Part shown: in pieces, positions 48,001 through 60,600 of the stretch
How positions within the stretch are numbered: the stretch's first letter is position 1
Layout of the letters: every line of letters begins with the position of its first letter
NCBI GenBank assembly: GCA_033063855.1
Contig: CP093830.1
Span: forward strand, 7,192,854-7,256,853
From: Smittia aterrima
Taxonomy: Eukaryota; Arthropoda; Insecta; Diptera; Chironomidae
DNA length: 64,000 nt
Direction of reading: 5' to 3'
The notes under the pieces: model-generated
The model's input: the letters and a program-made list of their open reading frames with translations, nothing else
Databases searched by the model: none
What the model was told of the DNA's origin: nothing
Made by a program: the position numbers and the translations under genes

Positions 48001-51000
48001 CCGTTTGATTAACTCACAATGCGTAACATGTGATTTCCTTGGTGGTAACTGCGAAACTCCTTCAGCATCCTTGAGCTCAATTGTATGCCAATAATTTATG
48101 GTTTAAGAGCTCGGTTTACTTGCTTACTCTCGTTCCCGTTCATGAAAGTTTCACAGGCCGAAAGGGAATTTCGCTCGTGATTGCTCGACGCATTTCACTT
48201 TAATAGATGATTTCTCTCGCCTCTCTGGCCTTTTCCCTCAAAAAAAAGTAATCAGTTGAAGAGCTGGGTGAGTCTCATACCGCCGAGCCTGGTCTCGAAT
48301 TTCACTTTTCCATTTTGCAACCCTTTCACTCTTCGCCCTCTTTCCATTCTGCACACAACTTTTTTCTTTCCTTCTTAAAACATAAATTTTGCTTTCTCTC
48401 TTCATGCTCTAAAGGAAAAAAGAAAAAAAAAAGAAAACACCACTCATTAATTTCATTTTTATCTCGTTAACGGAAAAAACAGCTAACGGGAGGAGGCAAG
48501 CCGGGCAGTGGAACGTAAGACGCTTTAAGGGATGTATTGGCAATGACAGAACAAGACGATTTCGCAAGAATACATCGACGAAAGTCGTCACAACTTTATG
48601 TTTCCCTCAACAACAAATTCTCTATTTAACGAAACGAGCTCGCCTTCACCCCCTTCAGCTTCTTTTTTGCTTTCATTCTCATTGAAAAGAAATCAATTTT
48701 TACGACGAATACAGAAAAAAATGCTAAGCGAAGATGGACCAGAAAGACTCTTCAGTGCTCGTGTCTGTATGAGTGTCGTAATGAGAAAAAAGCGAGAATT
48801 AAAAAAGGGTTAACTTTCTTCTTGTGCTTCGCGAGAGCGATGGCAAGTGCGTTGGCGTGGGCGGTGGAAAAAAAATCAATAGCATTTAAGAAATAATCGC
48901 CCCGTTCTTTTCCTCATCTCAACCCTCCTTCTCTCCTCTTAACTCTTTCCACTTTCGCCTTTATCGAAAAGAAGGACTTCAACTCGTTTCTTTTTTCTTT
49001 CGCCATGGCAAAGTTTTTTAATAATGAGGAAAATATACGGAGAAGGAGGAAAAAAATCGACGCAAAAAAAGCGGAGCTTAGGAAAGAAAGCCATTTCTTT
49101 TGTAGAAGGAGAAGAGTGAAAAATGTAAATTAAAAGAATCTATGAGCAGAAAGGGGGAAAAGCAGCAGCGGTGATGGTAAAAAAAAGTTGCGTGGACGTG
49201 ACAGAAGAGTTTTTATTTTCGAGAAAATAGCGAAAGGGATAGAAGCGAAGGAAAAATTTATTTAATCCCGGGCAGCTCTTGCACAACTTCTCCGAGCAGA
49301 ATTTACAATCTTTAATTTCATTTTTTTTACTTTATTTCTTAATTACGTTCAGTTGAGATTCCCCTGCCCGCCCCCGCCATCTCCATCGAACAGCGCTTAA
49401 ACGAAGCTTGTAATAATTGATGGAAATTACCAGGCGAACTCTAGACTCGCTGGATTGTGGCCAGATGGTGCAGGAGTTTTATTAATTACTTCACTTTTTC
49501 GCTAAACAACATCCCTCGCGCTCCGCCGAATATAAAGTGAGATCATAAATTGAAAAGTTTCATTTGCTCGGAGCTTAAAAAAGCAACTTTAATGCGGCAG
49601 TAAATCTACGACCTTTGAATCGTTTTCTTTTTCTTCTTCGCTTTTCTCAGGTAATTAAAATATTTTCCTTTTGCATTCTCCTCAAATCTCACTTTGCCAT
49701 CCAACAAAGTAATAACGGCGAAATAGTTTAATGGCTCTTTACGATCCGCTTTCTTCTTTTCTTCTCCGCCGAACATAAATCGATTTTCGACACACAGCTC
49801 ACAGAAGAACTTCCATTCTGGCTCTGATAGCTTTACGACCAGTCAATGCACTAAAATAATTTGCGAGCTGTAAAAGAAGAAAAAGAGATTGAAATTGCTG
49901 CAATTTCTGAGTTGGAATTGTTTTACGATCCCGGCATATTTCTTGGGTTTCATTTAGGCAAACTAAACAATCTTCTAGCTTTAATATCGAGAGACAATCA
50001 GTCTCGATTAAATCCGGAGCACTTCGGATGAATGAGACAGAAAGGAGAGAAGCGTCGGAGACACATCAACACAACAAAAATTATTCTAATAAAATCCTCT
50101 GAAGAACCTTTTTTTCAAAGGGGAGCTCTTGGGTCGGACGGCCTTGTGCTTTGGTTCACTTTTGTCGGGTTAGTGTTGGCGAAGAGATGCGACGGATCCT
50201 AAAAAAGGGTCCGGGGTCAATGAATTTCTCTCTCATCACTTTCATTCAGAACTTTTTTTTTCATTAAAAGATCTAAATGCCAGACACTTTATTTGACCTG
50301 AATCTGTTTTTTTTTTCTGGTAAAGTTTTTATTAGATCCGAAGAGCATACAACACACTCCTTTTTTTTTGTTTTTGTGAAACGTACAAGTGTGCTCGTCG
50401 TCGAAAGGGAATCCCCAATAATTCAACTCGAATGCACCGGAAAAAGGGTTAAGATCCCAAAAACACAAAATATATCATTTAGCCTCCGACACGTAAGCAG
50501 AGAGAAGGAAAGTTCTCACCAGTCCGAATGCAAAAATGATAGACATCGGAAGATGAAAAGAACCTTTTCCTTTTTGTCTCACTCGTACTCGAAAGGCGAG
50601 TAGAGGAATTTGGGTCAAGTCCAAAGCGATTTAGCAAAGAAAAACCCTCAGACAGAGAATTGCACTACTTTCTCCTTTTCTTTCTTTAATTCCTTCCGTC
50701 GTCGTTCTCGTGCTGTTGATTAATCCATTGGGAAAGAGTCTCTTACCTGAAGAACCTTCATGAAGACATCACGACAAAGCTTTTGTTGATATCTTCGAAA
50801 GATTCCTTTTCCTTTCATTAAGCAAACTTCCTTGCTCCCAATACGAGGCGAAAACAAAAGCGGGAGATGAAATGACTCGGCCGTCTCGCACAGATAAGGG
50901 TCATCTTAATAATTCGGATGAGGGGAAAGGTCAGTAACTTTTAGTATCACATTAAACACAAACACGAGAGATTTCTTTCTCGGCTTTTTGTATTTACCCG

Positions 51001-54000
51001 AAAAAAAAAACAGAAAGAAACCTCAATGATTAATATTTTTGCTCCACTCGACTATTTTCTCTTCTCCTTAATAAAAATATCTTTTTCCTTTCTTCTCAAG
51101 TCGAGGCCTTTTCCCCCCCAACAAAGCACAACATTTAACTCAAATATCATATGAGAGAGTCAGTAAATGAATTTGTTTGTTTACTCTCACCCGCTCAAAG
51201 TCCTTGATGCTATTAACCATGAAAAAAAAGGAAAAACTTTATGAATGACGGTGAAGGACACGGCCAGGGCAATGGACTCTTACAAACATTTTTATTGGTG
51301 CATTTATAGTATTTTGCCCAATTCATCAGAGGAAAAGGAGCAAGCGAGGAGCTTGAAAAGGCAAAAGGGACTCCCCCAACATGTCTGCCGAGTAATAATT
51401 TTTTTGATGACGGTATCAAGTGGAAAAATGGATCAGATCCAAAACAGAAGAAAGCAAGAGAGAGAGAGAGTGCGAGACTGTGGGTGCAGCAAAAGATTTA
51501 TTTCGAGACATGTTTTACGTGAAGGCATTAGACATTCCTTAGAAGGGCCTCGAGACGAACTCAAAGCACTACCCAACTTGGAATCCCCAAAAGAACAACA
51601 AACACCAACAAGTGTATACAATTATCAATTACATCCTTTTTTATGGGAGACGAAATTAGGTCTTTGGGTCAGGGGATCATTTTTTAAAGGCACACAGAGA
51701 AAAGGCAAAAGCATGAGAATGGATGTGCCAAAGGTTTAATGACCGCAAGAAGGAAATCTCCCTTCTTTCTTTCCGATGATGTTGAAATGAAAGTAAAACC
51801 ATTTCCACATCCAGCGACTTGTCTCTTTCCTTTCCTCTCGCTCGCTCTGTCATTATCTTTAACTCTTGAGATTTTATGTCTCGTTGGGTCTCGACCGTGT
51901 TTGTTGGAGAAAATCCACAATAAAAGCTCCTTCCCTTTCTCACTTTTCTCATTAAAGATTATTTTTCGGTCTGGCCTGCCTTTGACAAACTTTTCCAACC
52001 GGAAAAACTATCGATTATCATCTCTGATGAACTGGCTACTTTAACCTTTCTGATGTGGACCACCCAAATGACTTTTCATCTTTAATGGCAAATCCCTCGA
52101 CAGTTATCGATTCTCGGCATTTTGCGCAACGGCTCGTGTTCGAGACGAAAAAGAAAAACCCAAACGAGATGAGGTAATAAAACATCACAACTGATTAATT
52201 CATAAATTTTATGATGAGACACACGCCGCTTGCTCTAACAACAGACACTTTCGGACGAAAGAATCGAACGACAGAGAGAGAGAATCGACATAAAGAGCGA
52301 TGAAGTAATTCAAGTCATTATGAATTAGTTAAAGTCATAGCTGCTCTCGATACGGTGATGTGAGTGATGATGGCGTCTCGATTGATGACTTTATGACTTC
52401 GAGAAATTGAAGATTCATTTTTCTTCTCTCTCTCGACAACACATCAAATTTAATGGCATGACATTTCGATTGAAAACTCCATCGGAATATTAAGAGAAGG
52501 AGAGCATTTTCATCCTTCGCGTTTCTTTCTTGCTGTCGCTCTTGACTGATGAAAAATTTATTTCAATTTTCCCCCTTTCCTTTAGCGAGAGGCACAACAA
52601 CTCGGCCATTCCGAAAAACACTTAAAAATAATTACTTGCTAATGCACAAGCAAATTTCCTCCGCTCAATAGCTTTAAAGAACGATGTGACAGTTTCAAAT
52701 TTCTCTCGCGGAAGGAAAATTAGCTCATTAAAAATTCAAGCAGGAGAATTTTCCGCGAAACAGAAATTAACAATTAATGGAAATTGTTTTTCCGATCGGA
52801 AGAGAAACTAATTTTAATGATGTCAAACTCTCAAAGTTGAGTAAAATCTGTTCAGCAGAACATTTACGACCGCAGGATACGAAATCACAAATCAAACACA
52901 TCACGGCTGATGAAGCAAACTGAATGGAGAGTTAATAATAAGGCTTCGGAGGATTAGATTTTCAGGCTTCGTCAGTTGTGCAATCAACTTTTGATTTCTT
53001 AATAAAAGAAATTCCACAAACGTCCTGATGATGTCAAGTCGTGTATGATTTTCCAATTTCTGCTTCGGTCGAATTTCTGCTTCGAAAAATAGAAAATAAT
53101 TCAAGGATGATGAGAAACACATGACGCTGAAGCAAGCAGACGAAGCTAATCCTGATTGATATTTTCTGTTAAATTTTCTGGACTTTTTTTGGCTTCTTCT
53201 TGTTATTAATGTTTCAAGTTGTAACGACTTTATAAATGTAACTGCTTTGTGATCAACAAGCCCGCCACACGTACAGGTCAAACTAGTAGTGTCCAGGTCA
53301 GAAACTAGGAAAAGGTTAAAGATGACCCGACGACGACAGTTAAAAACTCCGCTGGACACAACACGCCGGTTCAAAAGGTCATCGAATGTTGTCTTGGACA
53401 TTTTCTTTCCCATAGCGACAATGTGTAAGCAGAAACCAGTTTGAAGACGTCCCTTAAAAAAAATCTCTTGACCAACCAGAAACACGAAAATATAAATAAC
53501 ATAAAATCACAATTAAGGACGACGATGTTGTTGTGAAGTGATGCATTTGAAGAAGGGCCGCATAAAAAGTGAATTTTATATTTTTTTTGAAGCAAGACAA
53601 GAGTGAGAGACCCCTAAGGACTAAATGAGGCCGCTGGCGCCTTTATGATTCTCAAACTTTTAATCCTTATATAACTGAAAAAATAAAACGAGAATGAAGA
53701 ACAAGACAGAATGGAGAAAAATTATGACCATCTATTGTTCTTTCGATAGCTTGGGGTTGTTTTTTGACTGCAATATATTCTGAGAGTAAGCGATATGAAG
53801 GTTCGTTTTCATTAAATTACCTTTAGGAACGCTGTGTGAATGATTCTGTGATTCTGTTGTCTGTAGACTCTTCATGGTGCATCATCGAACGCCTCGGAAT
53901 TGCTTTTTTTCTTTTATTATTAACGAGAATTTTCATCTGTTTTAAAAACAATTACTGTCAAATGTCGGAGATAAAATATTAGCCATCGCTTCGTTTCTCT

Positions 54001-54030
54001 GGTCTTCTTCTTCGTCTTCTGCTGCTGAGA
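36040..54030. other. 18 kb gene-poor region
   Basis: No exon here can be tied to a known family. The sequence is rich in GA/TC runs, which produce long stop-poor frames on one strand (for example 51245-51739 plus and 52901-53485 minus). These lack domains and splice partners. A coding-like stretch at 44989-45267 (plus) is treated as a finding. No tRNA, rRNA or large repeat was noticed. It may be an intergenic regulatory domain or the intron of a gene whose exons lie outside the window. Confidence 0.45.
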
Positions 54031-54047
54031 TAATCGACGACATTTGG

Positions 54048-54113
54048 ATGGTGATTTTGTCTCGAGCACTGGCAATTCTCGTCTTTGTTTCAACGTCGAT
54101 TTCTATTTTTCAG
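54048..54113 (+). CDS. possible signal-peptide exon of an unseen plus-strand gene
   Basis: An ATG opens 22 codons (MVILSRALAILVFVSTSISI then FQ) that form a near-ideal secretion signal. It ends exactly at a good donor, CAG/GTAAAAG, in phase 0. Just upstream is a long pyrimidine tract (TTCTTCTTCGTCTTCTGCTGCTGAG), so the exon may begin near 54029 after an intron. Short first coding exons holding just a signal peptide are common in insect receptors and adhesion genes. No second exon could be matched with confidence inside the window, so the rest of the gene may lie to the right. The alternative is chance. Confidence 0.35.
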
Positions 54114-55575
54114 GTAAAAGAATTTTTATTGCACTTTGAAAGGAAAACTTTGCTTTTTACAATCGCAGCGGTGGAATCGAGGGAATTACTGGGAGTGAAT
54201 TGTTATCTGAGATTGATTTATAGTCCTTTCTCCGCACAGGCGATGATAAGAAGAGTTCTCGTTTCGCATGAGACTTCATTTCGAAGGCGAGCGAAAACAT
54301 CAAAGAAAGTTCAGGCGATTTATCTTCTTTTGCATTTCCTATGTCATTAGAAGCCATAAAATAAAAAGAAATTTTCTAGCTTCGGTTAGAAACTCTGTAA
54401 TTATTGAGAAATAGACATCGAGCATTCGCTGTATGGACCTCGAGCTTTGATATTTCTGGGAAATCATAAAATTCATGCTAAACCTATCATTAATTTTATT
54501 AATTTTTTTTTGTATTTAAATTAGGATGTTGACCTTTTATTGTTTGGTGTCCAATTTTTTTTGCTTCTTTGCAACAATTTTTTTTTGCGGTTTATCTTTC
54601 GGGGCTTACTATGTTCACAGGTCAAATGATTCGCGAAGAGAAATCGCGAAGGGAAATGTATCCGCCAATCATTTTAGCGAATGTTCATTCAGGCCACTGG
54701 TTCGGGTTCGTCGCAAAAACCTTGAGAAACTAAATAGAAAATTCATCGGATCGGGTTGCACAATGTTCGAGCAGCAAAATTTATCTAAATGTGCAACCGC
54801 AAAAGACTCTTCGACTGAATTTAAATACAAAGTTGGTTTTATTCGTCTTCAAATGTTTCTTCGTCGACAGAATCAATTAACTCAGCGAATATTTTATTCT
54901 AATTAGTTTCTTCAAATAATTCGATCAAGTCTTAACGACTCTCGAGATTGATCGCCTACATCACAACAATTAACACTTAACTCTACTCCATTATTGACTA
55001 ATTATCGTTCATCGAGTTTCAGCTCGAGCTTAAGACGAATACGATCAGCTAAACGAGAGACATTTGATATCGTGCATGAGTAAAAAAAATGTTTCTTCTT
55101 CTTGTCCTCCGCAATCTGTTGTCTAATAATATTTGAGACTCGATTTTTTTGAGCGGGTAAATTATAGGCCTCTCTGATATCTCTCAGAACGACGTGAACG
55201 AGAAACTTTAATTTATTTGGTTTCTAGCGTTCGTTCGTGGTTGAAATCAAGAAGAAGACTTACATGAATGAATATTTTGATGTGTCGGAAGGAAAGTTGT
55301 GCTCGAGTCTAAATGAAAATATTTTAAAATTAACTTTTATTTCTAATGAATTCAAAGTTGTCTACTCCTTCATCAATTAATTGCTTTTAATTTAAAATGT
55401 TCGATCTTTGTTGTTCAGATTCTTCTTCAAACTATAATTTTTGGTTTTGTTTCTCACGAAATGATTTTTTATTAATTTTTGATTATTTATTCGGAATCTT
55501 AAAATGGAACTTGGAATGTTCTAGACCGGAAATCAAATCAATTAATCAAGTGAGTAAATAACAACAAGGAATCTT
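54114..55575. other. no gene seen
   Basis: AT-rich sequence with short open frames only. If the exon at 54048 is real, this is the start of its following intron. Confidence 0.5.
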
Positions 55576-55595
55576 TTTATTTTAAATGTTTTATT
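55576..55595 (-). terminator. poly(A) signals of the 296-residue protein gene
   Basis: Two AATAAA hexamers on the minus strand, at 55590-55595 and 55576-55581, lie about 115-135 bases after the stop codon at 55712. Confidence 0.5.
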
Positions 55596-55711
55596 AACGC
55601 GCGCGGATATTTCATAGCACCAGAGGTTTGAGTTCCTGTATTTCACGCAATTTTTGGTTTTGTCACAGCAGTTTCGAGTTCTCATCTTTCATTTGAAACT
55701 CAATCGCGTTT

Positions 55712-57696
55712 CTAGGACGGCTTCTCACTCTTCACATCTCTTATGCCTCGTTTCTCTTTCAATCGATGGACGTTATAGTTAATTTCTTTGATGTTTGGTT
55801 CCGCTTTTATTTTGTCGCGGTTCACAAGATCAATTCGGATGATGGATCGAGTGTTGGGTGATGGCGTTCTGAGGCTAAGTGGCCGATATCCAGCTGGGAC
55901 TGCAAGCAGAGTTGGATTGGCCGCAACTGAAACTGTACCGGTCGTCGATGGCGCAATGTTAGTCGAAGAAAGCGGGATTGGTGTTGGCGTTCGACTATCT
56001 CCCGGCAATCTCCCGAAACTATCCATTTCATAACAGTCGAGACTCAACAGGAGGTCAGTGTTAATGTTGTTAAACACATTCATGGCGATATCAGATATAC
56101 ACTCATCACATTCATCATCCTCGCAATTTATGATGATGTCGGGTGAATCTTGATGGGCTGCGTGACTCTTTTGACGTACACGCCGTCGATGATTCGCAAT
56201 CAAAGTTCCTTGCACGATGAAGTCATTGATTGTTTTCATATTTGACTCTTGAACGGCGCAGCTCTTGCTCATTGAGTTCTGATATTGCACACAGAACGGA
56301 GGAAGTTTCTTTGCTGTTCGACGGATATTCTTCGGAGCAAGAGTCTTTGCATCGAGAGCGATGTCTAAATTACAAATTATCAGAGGAATCTTGGAGCCTT
56401 CGGACGACGATGGGTCAGAGTTAGTCGTTTGAGGTGAAGCGCTTCTAGAAATTTAACCGAAAAGAGAAATTTAATGAAACCAAAAGATTTATGAGTGGCG
56501 CCGAAGCTTACGAACCAAAACTATTTCACAAATTCTTGGGAAAAATAATTTCTCAAAAATCTAGTCGTTCCCTCGAATTGATATTCTTCGCACGATGAAC
56601 TTTGTGCTAATGAATATTCGGATTCTCTTAAAATTCTTAATTTTTTTTTATCTGATTTCATAAGAAAAGTTCTAACTTAATCTAAGATTGAAAAGACTCC
56701 AAGCTAACGACTTCAATTACTTGTTGTGATTGCTCATAACGATTTGTTTGTCTGAGCAACGTCTAAACATCAATTTGCATTCATAAAGCTCCGCCGAATG
56801 ATTTCGCGTGTCTAATAATTTGTCTAAACGCCGAAGTAATGCTCCATCTCGCTCACTCGCTAATTATAGTTTCTTCTTAGCTTTGAGAGAAAACCGAAAC
56901 AATCCATTGATTAATTCCACTGAATTCACAACCCAATGCCAATAAAATCACATTTGAAAGCACATACGAAATATAAAAGATTATTAAAACTATCAAAAGG
57001 CAAATGCCGCAGTCGACGTATGAGTTTGATCTGCTCGCAAATTGAAAACAGTTAAAAAACTTGTTTCTCAGCCTTATTAAAGCCCCGACGAAGACTTTTT
57101 TTTTGTGCTGATGTCTCAGCTGAGTCTCGTTTGATTTATATTTGTTGTGTTAATTGTTGGTTTTTTTCTCTCCTACTTCAACATATTCACATTTCCATGG
57201 AAATCAGACTGAATGGTGTGTTTTATCGTTTTGCGTTCTGTTTTCTACTCGTTGACCGAAGAGGAATTAAATTTGAATGAAGATGAGTTTTTTTAATGGG
57301 CCGAGAGAATTTTGCGATTTCAACTCATTCTCAATCGAGGAGGGAGCTGAGCTGCCAGCATATGTTCGATTTCAACGAATAAAAAATTAATGTGAACATT
57401 CGCGACGATTAAAAATTAATTTCATGTTTAATGGCATAATTTAAATTCAGATTTGCTAATAATTCTTTCGACGCAAGCTCCCGACCAACGACGATGAGAT
57501 TATCGATTTTTTAGAGCCATTAGCGCATATAAATTTACCTAATCGAGCGAATGCTGCTGAAGCGGTGAGGACTTTCACTCAAAGCGAATCGTTGGGCACA
57601 CGGTCGAATCATTGTTGGAGTGGCGCTGTCGCACTTTGAGACCCTCGGCGGTGGTTTATATCTTCGCTCGCTCAAATGCATTCGCGAGCAGTTCAT
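55712..57696 (-). CDS. unrecognised 296-residue protein with SUMO-consensus and acidic/Cys motifs
   Basis: Two exons join in phase 2: 57696-57539 (donor TTAG/GTAAAT) and 56444-55712 (acceptor AATTTCTAG), split by a 1.1 kb intron. I do not recognise the family. The N-terminus is basic and Ser-rich (RRYKPPPRVSKC, FSSIRSIRSASP). The middle has a basic stretch (ANHRRRVRQK) followed by an acidic cysteine cluster (INCEDDECDECISDIA). Then come proline-directed sites (TPTPIP, TPSPN) and a basic C-terminus with two SUMO-consensus motifs, IKAE at 265-268 and VKSE at 290-293. There is no signal peptide or membrane segment. The make-up suggests a mostly disordered nuclear or regulatory protein; that is inference. 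The start is uncertain: the frame stays open upstream of the ATG to a possible acceptor (TTTCCCAG), so an earlier exon may exist. Confidence 0.68.
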
Positions 57697-57699
57697 GGT

Positions 57700-60600
57700 G
57701 TCATAGAAAGATGATTTGTAGAGCAAGCTCTGGGAAAGAAAAATTGAGAAAACTTTCGGCTAAAAAACATTTTAATCAATCATATCGAGTTTCATCTCTT
57801 GAAGAAAAATATTTGTTTATTCTGCTCTCTCTTCATTGTTTGCTTTGTGATATCTCAACAGAGAATCCGTCTCGATTTGCTTAGACTTTAGATTTAAAGT
57901 TTCACGAGTTGCCAGAGGAATATTGAGTTACACGTTCTTTTCAAGCTCATTGCTCGAGATAAAATCCCTCAGCAACATGCACGACATATTTAGTTTCTCT
58001 TTGATGTCGTTTTGCTATCGCTCAACCGTAACAGAATCGATGCTTTTTTATTTGAGGTGAAACGTGGTGACTACTCAAACATTTTCACATCGAAAGATTC
58101 TCACATTCTCCTCGATCTTGTCACCCGACTTCAATTGTGAATCCTACCGAATAAATCTTCATACAGAAAAGCTTCTAATGCTTATTTGAAGTGACAATTG
58201 CTGGCTTAAATTGAATGTGAGTGCCTACCGCAACGGTCGCCACAGAAATCAGCGAAAAATTAATTCGCGCTTGTCCTCGAGGTGATTCCGAGAAATCTAT
58301 CAGTCGACGTCAAGACTCATTTAATTCAACTTCTCAGGGTTGACTTGCACATGTTGTCTGAGCGCGATATTGTCTGCTTGTTTTATTAATCTCGCGTAAA
58401 GAGATGGAAAGAGCTTCGTGACGATGAAATTATTTTTAGTCAATCAATCGCCGATTCGAGAAAAATATTTTTCATGAACGTCGCGTTCTGTTTTTATTTA
58501 AGAGCGAGTGTTTCATGTCAATAGAACTTCTCGTCAAGTATGCAAACAGTTTAATTTGCTTCCGAGAAACTCTCTTCACTTGACTGACGCTCCAAGAACG
58601 GTTGAAGATTAAAGCAATTGGAATGGAAATCTCGCCCGCTACTAAAACGTGTCGTGATTTAAAAACAATTTTTCGAGAAAACTCACTGAGTGGATAATTA
58701 ACGCAATTAGCTGTCTTTGCTTAGAAGTCAGTTTCTGGTTTCTTTTGCTCTCTCTAAGGCGTCCGACGATGTCTAAAAATTGGTTTGATGTTTAGTCAAG
58801 CGAATTGACGCATAAATCTTAAGACACAACAATCCTTTATCATTGAGGATTCCATTTCGTTGCTTACACTCGAAATCTCGATAACAAATTATACTCGTTT
58901 CAGAAACTCAGTCGACCAGATGAATTGCTCATTAAAAACGTTTTAATTTCTTTTCCGCGAGAAGAACTTTCAGCGGAACGAAGGAAGTTGCTTGAGTTTC
59001 AAAAGAAAAAGTTTTTTCTTTTCAGAATTCTTGCAATTTCATTCTTCAACTTCATCGTCCTGTCGATCAACTTGCAGAATCTCATCAAATGTTCTTGTAA
59101 GAGGATGTGAATGTGTGTCTAAGCTCTGTTGGAGTTCTATTAGATGAATTATGTTACATTTTTATTTGTTCCTTCATTCCATTTAGCTTCGTTTGTAATG
59201 TGATTTTCAAATCGTTTCGAATTCATTTCTCTCTTGGTATTGCATTTGATAAAATATAAAATAGCATAACAGTTTGACTGGGGGTGTAATGAGGGAATGA
59301 GAACGGGCTCGAGGTGAATTCTGTCTGCGAGATCATTAAATCCTTTCATTGAAATCAACTAAATTGACTTTGCAATTGAACGTTTCTTCTCGTTTCGCTC
59401 GTAAAGCGCTCAGCATGAAACATTTTAGTGTCGAAATTTTGCTTTTTCATTTTAGATCAATTTCGAGAAAGCGAAACGAGGTTGAAGGGAGCAGCGAGTG
59501 TTGGAATTTTCCGAAAGCAAAGTGCCAAGTAACAACAACAATCTAAAACAATTTGAACGAGAGAAATAATCGATTTAATGTAAAAATATGAATTCGCGGA
59601 AAATCAAATTCAAATGTCGGAAAGCGAGTTGAAAGTTTCAACCTGAAAAAATACAAAACAATTTTAAGAGTGTCAAGGATCGTTTCAAAATAAACTTTTT
59701 GCAGTGGAAAGTTCATCGCTCGCGAGTCGTCGCCAAGGAAGAAAATCGATTTGAGTGAATCCTCTATCCCCAAATGCTGCCCACGCTTTTTATTCTCGAA
59801 ACTATTCTTCTCCTTTACAGCTTATTATATTTTCTCAATAAACAAACGTGCACCATAAAGAATGAAATCGAGGAGAGAGAGAGAAGAAGAAATCTTTGGC
59901 AATAGCAGCTGGAAGTCCTATTTCTGAGAATTCAACGCACACAATAAATAAATAAAACTTTGAAAATGCATTTCTGCTTGAGTAGGAGGAGAAAGAGAAA
60001 CGGCAACATAAATAAAATCCTGGCTATTGTAAAAAGTACAGTTGAGGAAACTAACGAATTCTTGTTACGAGTTAGTGTGGGAGATTTCAATCAGTTCTGG
60101 TTGCCTTGAAGACATTTCATTTCAAAGAAGAATTCTTCAACTGCTGTTACATTTTAGATAAATGTTCCCATAGAAAAGAAAGCTTGTTGCTTCAACTAAT
60201 CTTCAGATTAGTTTTGTGCTGTAAAACGACGCAAGAATTGCAGGGAAGAAATTAAAGTCGAAAGGATTAAAACAAAATGAAGATTTTCTTTGCTCGTTAA
60301 ATCGCCTTCGCATGAAAAGAACTTCACGTCCTTGATAAAGTCGAAATACCTTTAAGAATGTCCAAGAAAATCATCTTCCCCCCGACCACACATAAAAATA
60401 TAGACGACGGAGAAATAATTGGTGGCTCAACATTACACAATCTCTCTATCTCCACCTTCCCACAGTTCCTCCATCCCGGAAACCTCAACAACGCGGAAAA
60501 TCCACAAGCCGATATACTCTCAGACCGCCGATTATTTTATTTATTCAACACAATGAATTTATTTGTCTTGAGGGCTCTCAACTTATGAAACGACGCAGCA

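Noticed and set aside
51245..51739. 164-codon open frame on the plus strand
   Set aside because: Runs of GA-rich sequence lower stop frequency here; composition is not protein-like and no family is recognised.
52901..53485. 194-codon open frame on the minus strand
   Set aside because: Longer than expected by chance, but it has no recognisable domain, no signal or splice context and mixed composition. Left unassigned.
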